Source: JBDSLU01 sp039916225 (GTDB lineage: Bacteria; Acidobacteriota; Vicinamibacteria; Vicinamibacterales; Vicinamibacteraceae). From it: 11,573 nucleotides of DNA. A model generated the notes under the pieces. The model made no database searches, was not told the origin of the DNA, and saw only the letters and a list, made by a program, of their open reading frames with translations. Positions 1-6,202 of this stretch are shown one piece after another. The stretch lies in assembly GCA_039916225.1 (NCBI GenBank), contig JBDSLU010000081.1, positions 1 through 11,573 on the forward strand, in the 5' to 3' direction. Each line of letters starts with the position of its first letter. Position 1 is the first letter of the stretch. The position numbers and the translations under genes are program-made.

Positions 1-2
1 AA

Positions 3-1409
3 AGCTACGGCCTGGCCAACGTCGCGCTCGAGGCCTGGGGCCCGTTCGGGCGCGGCTGGGTCAACGAGCGGATGATGGCGTCGATGACCGCGCCGCAGTC
101 ATTCCCGCTGCTGGCGTTCCCGAAGGCCTGGACGCCCGGCACCAACGGCCTGGTCAAGGGCGACGCCGTTCTGGCCATCATCGAGAAGGCCGAAGATCTC
201 AAGAAGTGGGAAGGCAAGCTCAAAGGCAAGATCGTGCTGGTCTCGCCGACCCGCGTGGTGCCGTCGTACTTCGAGTCCCCGACGCGCCGCTGGGAGGAAA
301 AGGCCCTCACCGATCTCTCCAAGCCATCGATGGATCCGAGCCGGCGCGGCCGCTTCGGTCCGGGCGGGCCCGGCTTCCCCGGCCAGGTCAGCGCCGACTT
401 TCGCAAGCAGCGGATGGCGTTCCTGATCAAGGAAGGCGTGCTGGCGATCGTCGAGATGTCGCCCGGTGACCGCGGCGACAATGGCGCCGTGCGCGTCCAG
501 GCGCCGCCCGACGGAGAAAACCAGCGTCAGCCGACCGATGCCGCGGTGCTGCCGCAGATCGTCGTCGCCGCCGAGCACTACGGCCGGCTGCTGCGCCTGC
601 TCGACAAGCAGATTCCCGTCGCGCTCGAGCTCGACGTCAAGAACCGCTTCGTCGACGCCGACCTGAACTCGCTCAACGTGATCGCCGAGCTGCCCGGCAG
701 CGACAAGGCCGACGAGATCGTGATGATCGGCGCCCACTTCGACTCGTGGCACTCCGGCACCGGCGCCACCGACAACGGCGTCAGCTCGGCGGTGATGATC
801 GAGGCGATGCGCATCCTGAAGGCCTCGGGCCTGAAGCCGCGCCGCACCATCCGCATGGGGCTGTGGACCGGCGAGGAGCAGGGCCTGCTCGGCTCGCGCG
901 CCTACGTCACCAAGCACTTCGCCGACCGCGCCGACATGGTCGTCAAGCCGGAACACGCCAAGCTCGCCGCCTACTTCAACATGGACAACGGCGGCGGCGC
1001 CTTCCGCGGCGTCTACCTGCAGGGCAACGAAGCGATCGCGCCGATCTTCGAGGCGTGGATGAAGCCGTTCGCCAGCCTCGGCATGAACACGCTGACGATC
1101 CGCCCGACCAGCGGCACCGACCACCTGTCGTTCGACGCCGTCGGCCTGCCCGGCTTCCAGTTCGTCCAGGATCCGCTCGAGTACGGCTCGCGCACGCACC
1201 ACACCAACCTGGACGTCTACGAACGGGCAATCCCCGACGACCTGGTGCAGAACGCGATCACCATCGCGACCTTCGCGTATCAGGCCGCGATGCGCGATCA
1301 GCCGCTGCCCCGCAAGCCGCTGCCGAAGCCGACCCCGGCTGGCGCCACGCCGGGTCAGGGTCCACGGCCGGCGACGCCGGCGCCGACGGCGTCCGGCGCG
1401 TCGCGGTAG
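3..1409 (+). CDS. M28 family zinc aminopeptidase/carboxypeptidase, 5'-truncated by the window edge
   Basis: This is a secreted-type metallopeptidase of family M28, predicted to remove terminal residues from peptides outside the cytoplasm using two zinc ions. The reading frame is open from base 3 and the text before the first ATG (base 72) is protein-like (YGLANVALEAWGPFGRGW), so the true start and any signal peptide lie outside the window. A PA-like insert follows (roughly 120-640). The catalytic domain carries all the M28 ligands: His in GAHFDSW (735-737), bridging Asp in ATDNG (771-773), Glu-Glu in GEEQGLLGS (873-878, catalytic base and ligand), Asp in NMDNGGG (984-986) and His in GTDHLSFD (1122-1124). 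The C-terminus is a Pro/Lys/Ala-rich tail of about 35 residues that may act as a linker or wall-spanning stretch. Family assignment is secure; the substrate is unknown. A decayed copy of its 3' end lies at 3946-4416. Confidence 0.93.
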   Translation, partial: SYGLANVALEAWGPFGRGWVNERMMASMTAPQSFPLLAFPKAWTPGTNGLVKGDAVLAIIEKAEDLKKWEGKLKGKIVLVSPTRVVPSYFESPTRRWEEKALTDLSKPSMDPSRRGRFGPGGPGFPGQVSADFRKQRMAFLIKEGVLAIVEMSPGDRGDNGAVRVQAPPDGENQRQPTDAAVLPQIVVAAEHYGRLLRLLDKQIPVALELDVKNRFVDADLNSLNVIAELPGSDKADEIVMIGAHFDSWHSGTGATDNGVSSAVMIEAMRILKASGLKPRRTIRMGLWTGEEQGLLGSRAYVTKHFADRADMVVKPEHAKLAAYFNMDNGGGAFRGVYLQGNEAIAPIFEAWMKPFASLGMNTLTIRPTSGTDHLSFDAVGLPGFQFVQDPLEYGSRTHHTNLDVYERAIPDDLVQNAITIATFAYQAAMRDQPLPRKPLPKPTPAGATPGQGPRPATPAPTASGASR

Positions 1410-1425
1410 CCGGCAGGACCACGGG

Positions 1426-1469
1426 CACCCGGTCTGACTTCCAGGCCGGGTGTCTCGCCGCGAGTCAGC
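1426..1469. repeat. Palindromic repeat, copy 1 (hairpin 1426-1452)
   Basis: An 11-bp stem (1426-1436 with 1442-1452, one G·T pair) closes an ACTTC loop, followed by about 17 further conserved bases. The same 44-45-bp block occurs in the same orientation at 3330-3374, with two mismatches and one inserted base. This copy lies between the M28 stop and the stop of the minus-strand gene ending at 1475, so it could act as a terminator between convergent genes. Neither side has a T-tract, so a Rho-independent terminator is not proven. A REP-like dispersed palindrome is the alternative. Confidence 0.8.
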
Positions 1470-1474
1470 TGATC

Positions 1475-2149
1475 TCAACGTTCGAAGAGGCGGTCATAGG
1501 TGGCTCGGTCCAACCGGCGAACCCCTCGCACGACGACTAAGTTAGCCAGTACCTCGCCTTCGCTCAGCAACCTGAGTCTTTCAACGTCTCCCTCGAAATC
1601 CAACGCTACGTTGAACACGCGCCCTCCCACGCTCAAGGACCGATTCAACCGCTGTGGATTGAGGGCTAGTCGTTCGGCAGTCCATCCTGGCGGCACATCG
1701 GCCACACCGTTGAGTCTTGGCGTGAGCAACCTGGCTTCAATCTCAGATAGCGGAACGACCCCAACATCCTCGACGCGCGACAGTCTCCCAGCAGTACTCA
1801 CAATAACGGTGTCGTCGACAACGCCCTGGAATTGACCGAGTCCGGGAAGCCTCCATCGCTTCACACCGTTTGCGTCGAGCAGCAGCACGTCCATGTAGTC
1901 GTGCCTGTCCCTGTCTGCCGGCCCCCAACTGCCTCCCCAGCGTGCCAATCCGACGAGGATATTTCGAGCAGCACTTCCCGCCCAGCCCAGGTCGAGCACA
2001 GACACGAACACGTAGCCCCGAGTTGTTGACGTTGCAATGACGGTCCCTGTGCGGCCGCTCGACACCTGGTGCACAGGCAACGCCAGAGCGCCACCAGCAA
2101 CGACAGCAGCGATTGCAACTCCGATAGCCACTCTACGGACAATTGCCAT
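1475..2149 (-). CDS. Unrecognised protein with N-terminal membrane anchor, possibly beta-propeller-like
   Basis: I do not recognise this 224-residue protein. An earlier in-frame start at 2272 exists, but ATG at 2149 is preferred: it begins a classic export signal (MAIVRR, then a hydrophobic run VAIGVAIAAVVAGGALALPV at about residues 7-26), whereas the upstream extension is unstructured and lies inside the preceding gene. After the anchor come short beta-like segments (TGTVIATSTTRGYVFVSVLDLGW; MDVLLLDANGVKRWRLPG; DDTVIVSTAGRL) that resemble blades of a PQQ/WD-type propeller. This is a visual impression, not a family match. Its start overlaps the end of the upstream gene by 17 bases, so the two are probably translated together. 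GC is lower than in the flanking genes, suggesting acquisition. The stop at 1475-1477 is 22 bases from a palindromic repeat. Confidence 0.6.
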   Translation of the reverse strand: MAIVRRVAIGVAIAAVVAGGALALPVHQVSSGRTGTVIATSTTRGYVFVSVLDLGWAGSAARNILVGLARWGGSWGPADRDRHDYMDVLLLDANGVKRWRLPGLGQFQGVVDDTVIVSTAGRLSRVEDVGVVPLSEIEARLLTPRLNGVADVPPGWTAERLALNPQRLNRSLSVGGRVFNVALDFEGDVERLRLLSEGEVLANLVVVRGVRRLDRATYDRLFER

Positions 2150-3065
2150 TCGCCAGCGGAACCGCCCCTCCGCAGAACTGCTTCTGTATGTATCTGAGGT
2201 GGGCGTCGCTAATATTCCAGTCCCCTTCCACCAAGGAATCGGACGTACGTGCCGCGCCTGTGTCAGTCTCAATCGCCTTGAGGTAGTACTCCCAAAATTT
2301 CAACTGCACACCAGAAAATAGCTGATACGAAAGCACATTCCGCATGTCGAATGGGTTGGGTGACGACAGGGGCGTCCCTGGAAGAGGCCATACAGCAGGC
2401 AAATTGTCCACCCCAGGGCGCTCGTAGGCGCCTGTTTCGACCCTCACTCGGCGCGGAGAGACGCCCGACTCGTATACACGGAAGAAGCGCCAGCCAGTTA
2501 CCGGATGGAAGGGCTCCGTATGGACGGCAATCACACGATTGGCCGGGTCGAATCTGACGACCTTGACCGAGAAGGGCCCTTGCAGCAGGTCCAGTGTTGG
2601 CACCACGTACGTCGGTAGCCAATTCAGGGACTCAATCTGATATGGCTTCATCGTGAAGGTCGCTCGTTGGCCGACAGCGGTTACCGCGAGTCCGCCATGC
2701 TCGAAGGCAATCGACGCCACCGGCCCCGCATTGATTCCGAAGAACGTGGCAATGTAGGTATCAAAGATGTGTTGAGTTGAAAGGTCCGTCACGAGTTCAA
2801 TACGGCTCAAGTTGTAATTCCACTCGATGCCGGACGGGAAACCCGCTTTCTGAATGCCCCCGGTAGTTCCGACCAACCAGTTTCCGACTTCCAGGCCCTC
2901 GGCTCCGACGAGTGGCCCGTCGATAACGCGATAGCCTACCGGGTCAAGTACAGCGTATCGGTCGTGGCCAAGATACGCAACCTCGCTGGCTCCCGCCGGC
3001 AGCAGGACCGACGTCCCGCTGGCGCCGGGACCGACAATGCGCAGCGTGTCGCCGACCCGGGCCAC
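2133..3065 (-). CDS. Unrecognised protein, upstream partner of the 1475-2149 gene, probably 5'-truncated
   Basis: A 310-residue open frame with no family I can name. It reads like an extracytoplasmic beta-rich protein: repeated short strands (DTLRIVGPG; SEVAYLGHDRYAVLDPVGYRVIDG; PFSVKVVRFDPANRVIAVHTEPFHP), many aromatic residues, and two late cysteines (QKQFCGG, NGNCP) that could pair. The only start near the 5' end is a GTG at 3065-3063 with a poor ribosome-binding site and no signal peptide. The frame stays open upstream to a stop at 3137-3135, crossing into a duplicated thioredoxin/NHL 3' end (3104-3219) with no ATG. The original N-terminus therefore looks lost at that junction. The 3' end overlaps the next gene by 17 bases. 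Hand counts give 40% GC for 2281-2340 and 57% for 2701-2760, well below the host genes. Confidence 0.5.
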   Translation of the reverse strand: MARVGDTLRIVGPGASGTSVLLPAGASEVAYLGHDRYAVLDPVGYRVIDGPLVGAEGLEVGNWLVGTTGGIQKAGFPSGIEWNYNLSRIELVTDLSTQHIFDTYIATFFGINAGPVASIAFEHGGLAVTAVGQRATFTMKPYQIESLNWLPTYVVPTLDLLQGPFSVKVVRFDPANRVIAVHTEPFHPVTGWRFFRVYESGVSPRRVRVETGAYERPGVDNLPAVWPLPGTPLSSPNPFDMRNVLSYQLFSGVQLKFWEYYLKAIETDTGAARTSDSLVEGDWNISDAHLRYIQKQFCGGAVPLANGNCP

Positions 3066-3103
3066 TACTCGCCGTGTAGTCGGATCAGCCCCGAGTGCTG
3101 GAA

Positions 3104-3219
3104 ACGGGCGACACCGGCTCGTCGGGCGGGTTCGTCATTGCCCTACCCTTGACCCGCGTCAGCGGATCGCGAGCGTCGAGACGATGCCGCGATCGAGATC
3201 GATGGCTCGCACCGCGTGG
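3104..3219 (-). pseudogene. Duplicated 3' end of the thioredoxin/NHL gene plus the start of the following small ORF
   Basis: This block aligns without gaps to 8961-9076, matching at 106 of 116 bases by hand count. On the minus strand it encodes the last residues of the thioredoxin/NHL protein (HAVRAIDLDRGIVSTLAIR, stop at 3161-3159), against HAVRAIDLDRGMVTTLAIR in the intact gene. It then gives the spacer and the first codons of the downstream small ORF (ATG at 3139-3137, MTNPPDEPVSPV). Homology stops abruptly on both sides: upstream (beyond 3219) the NHL repeats are missing, and downstream (below 3104) it runs into the unrecognised gene. It is a gene fragment with no function of its own that I can see. 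Confidence 0.85.
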
Positions 3220-3329
3220 CGGTTTCGCTGACCGCCGCAGCCACGACGTCGCACAGACCCCGGCGGTAGGGCAACCTTCAGTCCTAGCGTAAGCACGGGA
3301 CGGACATACCCGCGAGGTAACCGGGTCAA
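3220..3329. other. Unassigned spacer between NHL fragment and palindromic repeat
   Basis: About 110 bases with no gene or convincing signal. The minus strand is open as an extension of the NHL fragment frame, but the encoded residues (for example RPVLTLGLKVALPPGS) do not match NHL repeats, so homology has ended here. Confidence 0.5.
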
Positions 3330-3374
3330 CACCCGGTCTGACTTCCAGACCGGGTGTCGCGCCGCGCAGTCAGC
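3330..3374. repeat. Palindromic repeat, copy 2 (hairpin 3329-3357)
   Basis: A perfect 12-bp inverted repeat (3329-3340 with 3346-3357) with an ACTTC loop, then the same trailing bases as copy 1 at 1426-1469. It lies 12 bases beyond the stop (3372-3370) of a minus-strand remnant ORF, as copy 1 lies just beyond the stop at 1475. The G·T pair in copy 1 is a full T-A pair here, so pairing is kept although one base differs, which favours selection on the folded form. Terminator or REP-like element are both possible. Confidence 0.82.
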
Positions 3375-3530
3375 GGCCGAGCTCGTCGGCGATGGCCTCG
3401 AGTTCGGCAAGCGCGTTGAGGTCGTGAATCAACCCGGCGAAGTCGGTCACGGCACGCGCCGGGCGGCGATGCCGGCCTCGCGAAGCTCCTCGGCGAACTG
3501 GGCTAACGCGACGAGATCCTCGACGCGGGC
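3370..3530 (-). pseudogene. Decayed nucleotidyltransferase-type remnants on the minus strand
   Basis: Two short overlapping frames. The first (about 3530-3447) ends EDLVALAQFAEELREAGIAARRVP. Its stop overlaps a GTG start (3450-3448) by the coupling sequence GTGA, and the second frame encodes 26 residues, VTDFAGLIHDLN followed by ALAELEAIADELGR and a stop. The beginning resembles the N-terminus and the end resembles the C-terminus of small MNT-type nucleotidyltransferases (MTDFA...; ...DLEAIAELEAL...), as if nearly the whole middle had been deleted. This comparison is from memory of the family and is tentative. Both frames have coding-like third positions (mostly G or C). They may equally be a single decayed tail. 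The region overlaps the 5' end of the plus-strand remnant. Confidence 0.35.
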
Positions 3531-3927
3531 TGCGCTACCTGGTCGGCGGATCCCTCGCCAGCTGCGAGCCGTTCGTGAACGTTCGAGCGTCAACGTGTTC
3601 CATGTGGCGAGCGCCATCAAGGTCGACTTCTTCGTCATGGGCGGGTCGCCGTTGAACGACGAGCAGATGAATCGGCGGCAGCGGGTGCAGGTCGCGGCTG
3701 ATCCCGATCGGTATCTCTACACCTACACGCCAGAGGACATCCTGCTTCAAAAGTTGCGCTGGTTTCGCGCGGCCCAGGAGGTATCCGAACGCCAGTGGCG
3801 CGATGTGCTTGGCATCCTCCTGGTGCAAGGGGACGGGCTGGACCGGGACTATCTGCGTGACCGCGCCGGGCGCCTCGGCCTCTCGGATCTGCTCGCCCGG
3901 GCAGAGACCGCCGTCTCCAGGCCCTGA
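3513..3927 (+). pseudogene. Truncated nucleotidyltransferase-like (AbiEii/DUF6036-type) gene, catalytic core deleted
   Basis: The C-terminal part is clearly this family: residues encoded from about 3562 read LRAVRERSSVNVFHVASAIKVDFF, then TPEDILLQKLRWFR, SERQWRDVLGILLVQGD and GLSDLLARA to the stop at 3925-3927. Intact relatives, as I recall them, start with a GG-S nucleotidyltransferase motif followed by a D-x-D pair. Here the motif LRYLVGGSLAS is visible at 3530-3562 in another frame, preceded by EILDAG in a third (3513-3530, a one-base deletion). It is joined directly to the C-terminal part. The stretch that should hold the catalytic aspartates is missing, and the junction is out of frame. 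A frame opens at 3424, but its first 45 or so residues are unrelated. The product, if made, could not be an active transferase. Such genes are often mobile defence or toxin-antitoxin cargo. Confidence 0.6.
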
Positions 3928-3945
3928 GTCTGGAGGGCGGGTCCC

Positions 3946-4416
3946 ATGGTGCTGAAGCCGGAGCACGCCAAGCGCCGCCTACTTCAACATGGACAACGGC
4001 GGCCGCGCCTTCCGCGGCGTCTACCTGCAGGGCAACGAAGCGGTCGCGCCGATCTCGATGCGTGGATGAAGCCGTTCGCGTCGCTCGGCATGACGACGCT
4101 GACGATCCGTCCGACTGGCGGCACCGATCACCAGTCGTTCGACGCCGTCGGCCTGCCCGGCTTCCAGTTCGTGCAGGACCCACTCGAGTACGGCTCGCGC
4201 AAGCACCACACCAACCTGGACGTCTACGAGCGCGCCATCCCCGACGACCTGGTCCAGAACGCGATCACCATCGCGACGTTCGCGTATCACGCCGCGATGC
4301 GCGATCAGCTGCTGCCGCGGAAGCCGCTGCCGAAACCGACGCCGGCTCCGACGCCCGGTCAGCGTCCACCGACGACGCCGGCACCGACTGCGTCCGGCGC
4401 GCCAGGCAACCCGTAG
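3946..4416 (+). pseudogene. Decayed 3' fragment of a second M28 peptidase
   Basis: This matches 936-1409 of the intact M28 gene at roughly nine bases in ten, right to the stop codon and including the Pro-rich tail. About two thirds of the gene, with the PA-like insert and the first zinc ligands, is absent. Two bases are missing near 3973 and one near 4055, so the frame is shifted between them (the NMDNGGG ligand segment is lost) and then restored. From WMKPFASLGM onwards the protein is normal, and the last ligand His (GTDHQSFD) remains. Most base differences in the restored part are synonymous, which suggests a functional paralog that diverged before it was broken. The fragment cannot form an active site. 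Confidence 0.88.
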
Positions 4417-4423
4417 ATCGATG

Positions 4424-4460
4424 CGCTGACGGGGGGCGCTCCGCGCCGGCCCCGTCAGCG
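4424..4460. terminator. Strong hairpin between convergent genes
   Basis: Bases 4424-4434 pair perfectly with 4450-4460 (11 bp), and inside this 4435-4439 pair with 4443-4447 around a three-base loop, leaving only GG bulged. It sits 8 bases after the M28 fragment stop and covers the stop codon (4457-4455) of the minus-strand gene. A bidirectional terminator is likely from position, but no T-run follows on either strand. Confidence 0.6.
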
Positions 4461-5075
4461 AGCCTTCGGCCACGCGTCCGCAACCGTGGCCTGGAACAGC
4501 CGCCAGGACGCGTGCCGGCGAATCAGGCATCCGTTGAAGAACATCGCGGCTGCGCCGGAGACTATGCTGACGGCCAGACCGATCATGAGCCGCGTCATGA
4601 GCAAGCTGAACGCAACCAACAGCGAACGATGGACCGTGAGGTTGCTCTCCCAGAGGGCTTCGAAGAACGTCGGATACGCGCCGAAAGCGACCTCGGCGAC
4701 CGATACCAGTACGGTGAGTCCTGACAGTCCCTTGGTCGCCGTCACGCGTGCGTGCGCGATCTGCCAGCGATACGTGAAGATGGCGTCGGCCCTTCGCATG
4801 AGACGATCCCATCCGTCGTCGGACCCGATGGGCGTCGCCCCGCGGTTGCCGTTGGATCGAACGGTCCCGGCGAGCGCCGATGCTGCCAGTTGATCGGGGT
4901 CAGCTTGTTCGGCGACCTCGCCGACCGAGATGGGCCCGCGGACAGGCCAACCAAGGAGCGTCCATGCCAGCATCGCGGCCCGCACCAAAGTGACGAGGCA
5001 CACCACCGCTAGGAAGGCGTAGAACACCTGGGCGTACGCGGGCTCCGCCCACCACACGAAGGCACTCGTAGGCAT
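4455..5075 (-). CDS. Three-helix membrane protein, weakly MotA/TolQ/ExbB-like
   Basis: A 206-residue inner-membrane protein. The ATG at 5075 is chosen because AGGGGA lies about nine bases upstream; the frame can be extended to a TTG at 5105 but without a comparable signal. Hydrophobic segments lie at about residues 15-42 (VFYAFLAVVCLVTLVRAAML), 118-135 (LSGLTVLVSVAEVAFGAY) and 150-180 (SLLVAFSLLMTRLMIGLAVS and on). A polar stretch of about 70 residues separates the first from the second. Segment order and the late helix with small residues recall the TolQ/ExbB proton-channel fold, but the signature residues are not clear, so this is only a suggestion. No ExbD/TolR partner is present nearby. 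The stop lies within the 4424-4460 hairpin. It is transcribed alone, convergent with the M28 fragment. Confidence 0.65.
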   Translation of the reverse strand: MPTSAFVWWAEPAYAQVFYAFLAVVCLVTLVRAAMLAWTLLGWPVRGPISVGEVAEQADPDQLAASALAGTVRSNGNRGATPIGSDDGWDRLMRRADAIFTYRWQIAHARVTATKGLSGLTVLVSVAEVAFGAYPTFFEALWESNLTVHRSLLVAFSLLMTRLMIGLAVSIVSGAAAMFFNGCLIRRHASWRLFQATVADAWPKAR

Positions 5076-5239
5076 GGACCATGTTCCCCTATGTAGTGTG
5101 GTCAATGACGCAGTTCATCACGCAAAGGCCTCTCATGCTTCTGTTCACGCGGTCGGTCGGCAGCCCGGGCGAACCGCCACCTGAAAGAGCGGCGTACTTG
5201 AGGGCCTCTTAAAGGCGGTACAACACCTCTAGGCCGGTG
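5076..5239. other. Intergenic region upstream of the membrane-protein gene
   Basis: No gene is seen. The ribosome-binding site of the 4455-5075 gene is at 5090-5085, and its promoter should lie further right on the minus strand, though I cannot point to clear boxes. A weak inverted repeat (5222-5227 with 5236-5241) overlaps the stop of the next minus-strand ORF and might help end its transcript. Confidence 0.4.
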
Positions 5240-5593
5240 TTAACGCGGCAAGCATCGACGACAACCGTCACGTGCTCCAGCACATGTTATCGACGCGCTC
5301 CTCGCACCCACGCGCGGACGAGCACGCCCCCTGACCGACACACGCACCGAATCCGCGCCCCGCTTGGCCTTCAACAAACTGGCGACGTCCCCAGCTGGGA
5401 CACTCACCCTCTCTAGGTGTTCCGCACTCCCTTGCGGTATCGCTTCCCAGGCCTCAGGCGCGTAAAGACGTATGTCGCTCACGACACGTCGCTCAGCCCA
5501 GCCTCTTGGCACAGGCCCAGCAATGTCACCTTGGGGCTGGCCACATGCGAAGGCCACTGACGCAAGGACGAGCACCCAGAACCTACTGGCCAT
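5240..5593 (-). CDS. Putative small lipoprotein or secreted protein, unknown function
   Basis: From ATG at 5593 this encodes 117 residues that start with an export signal: MASR, then a hydrophobic run (FWVLVLASVAFA), then Cys-Gly. The Cys at about residue 18 could be a lipobox cysteine (AFAC), although position -3 is Ala rather than the usual Leu. The next 60 or so residues look like real protein (PRGWAERRVVSDIRLYAPEAWEAIPQG; LERVSVPAGDVASLL). The last 35 become Arg- and Ser-rich (VRGRARPRVGARSAS) and look out of frame, so the gene may be frameshifted near 5340. No good ribosome-binding site precedes the ATG. An upstream extension to 5761 is open but not protein-like. I do not recognise a family. 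Confidence 0.4.
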   Translation of the reverse strand: MASRFWVLVLASVAFACGQPQGDIAGPVPRGWAERRVVSDIRLYAPEAWEAIPQGSAEHLERVSVPAGDVASLLKAKRGADSVRVSVRGRARPRVGARSASITCAGARDGCRRCLPR

Positions 5594-5819
5594 ACATCGA
5601 GCGAATGCCTTCGACCTCAGCGCACATGGTCCGTCACCGTAGAGAAGGGGTAGGCCCGCGATGGCGACAGATTGAACCTCCCCGCAAGGCCGACGTGCGA
5701 CGTCACATTGTCGATGCCCGGGTAGGGGCCCGTCGATCCCACCCGCCATCCTGTCGGTCACAAAACCCCCGGCACCGATAAACCTCCTCGGGCATTCTCG
5801 CGTCCTAGATCGCGTCTCG

Positions 5820-5834
5820 GGTCGATTGTCGACC
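5820..5834. promoter_or_regulatory. Inverted repeat in the padR leader, possible PadR operator
   Basis: GGTCGA and TCGACC flank TTG, ending 16 bases before the padR start codon. PadR proteins are dimers that often repress their own operon through short dyads at this position. The repeat is short and the assignment is a guess; its sequence does not match a consensus I can name. The ribosome-binding site AAGGG follows at 5841-5845. Confidence 0.3.
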
Positions 5835-5850
5835 GGAGCGAAGGGACCGC

Positions 5851-6198
5851 ATGCCTCGAAGCGACCGAAGACCTCAGGACATGCTGCAAGGCACGCTGGA
5901 CGTGCTGATCCTGCAGACCCTGATTGCCGCGCCCGCGCACGGCCACACCATCGCGCACGTCATCGGCCACCGATCGGAAGACGTCCTGCAGGTCGAGCAC
6001 GGCTCGCTCTACCCGGCCCTGCACCGGCTCGAGGATCGTGGCTGGATCGCTGCCTTCTGGGGCACGTCCGAGAACAACCGCAAGGCGCGCTACTACCGTT
6101 TGACACCGGCGGGGCGGCGGCAGCTCGAACACGAGACCAGCCGCTGGGACCGCTTCGTCCGCGCGGTCACCCAGGTGCTGCGGCCCGCCGAGGAGTGA
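5851..6198 (+). CDS. PadR family transcriptional regulator
   Basis: A 115-residue winged-helix regulator of the PadR family, a usual length for the short subfamily. The core is MLQGTLDVLILQTL (helix 1), HGHTIAHVIGHRSEDVLQVE, then the hallmark GSLYPALHRLEDRGWI, and the beta-wing with NRKARYYRLTPAGRRQL. The C-terminal helix (about residues 88-112) should form the dimer. ATG at 5851 is supported by AAGGG six bases upstream. The stop is four bases from the GTG of the permease gene, so the two form an operon. In this gene arrangement PadR is expected to control expression of the permease, probably by repression released by a small molecule; the ligand is unknown. Confidence 0.93.
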   Translation: MPRSDRRPQDMLQGTLDVLILQTLIAAPAHGHTIAHVIGHRSEDVLQVEHGSLYPALHRLEDRGWIAAFWGTSENNRKARYYRLTPAGRRQLEHETSRWDRFVRAVTQVLRPAEE

Positions 6199-6202
6199 GG
6201 TT

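Noticed and set aside
99..1478. Long minus-strand open frame opposite the M28 gene
   Set aside because: Arg-rich antisense shadow of a gene with all the zinc ligands.
3138..3274. Ten-base inverted repeat (3138-3147 and 3265-3274)
   Set aside because: A match of this length at this distance is expected by chance a few times in a window of this size, and one arm belongs to the NHL duplicate.
1426..3374. Palindromes considered as integron attC sites with gene cassettes
   Set aside because: Position after ORFs fits, but I found no RYYYAAC/GTTRRRY core sites at the ends of the palindromes and no integrase gene in the window.
1410..3945. Insertion sequence or transposon carrying the island
   Set aside because: No transposase, recombinase or terminal inverted repeats with target duplications are visible; the direct repeats present are the palindromes themselves.
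5594..5761. Upstream extension of the lipoprotein-like ORF to a GTG at 5761
   Set aside because: The added residues are not protein-like and would bury the export signal in the middle of the protein.
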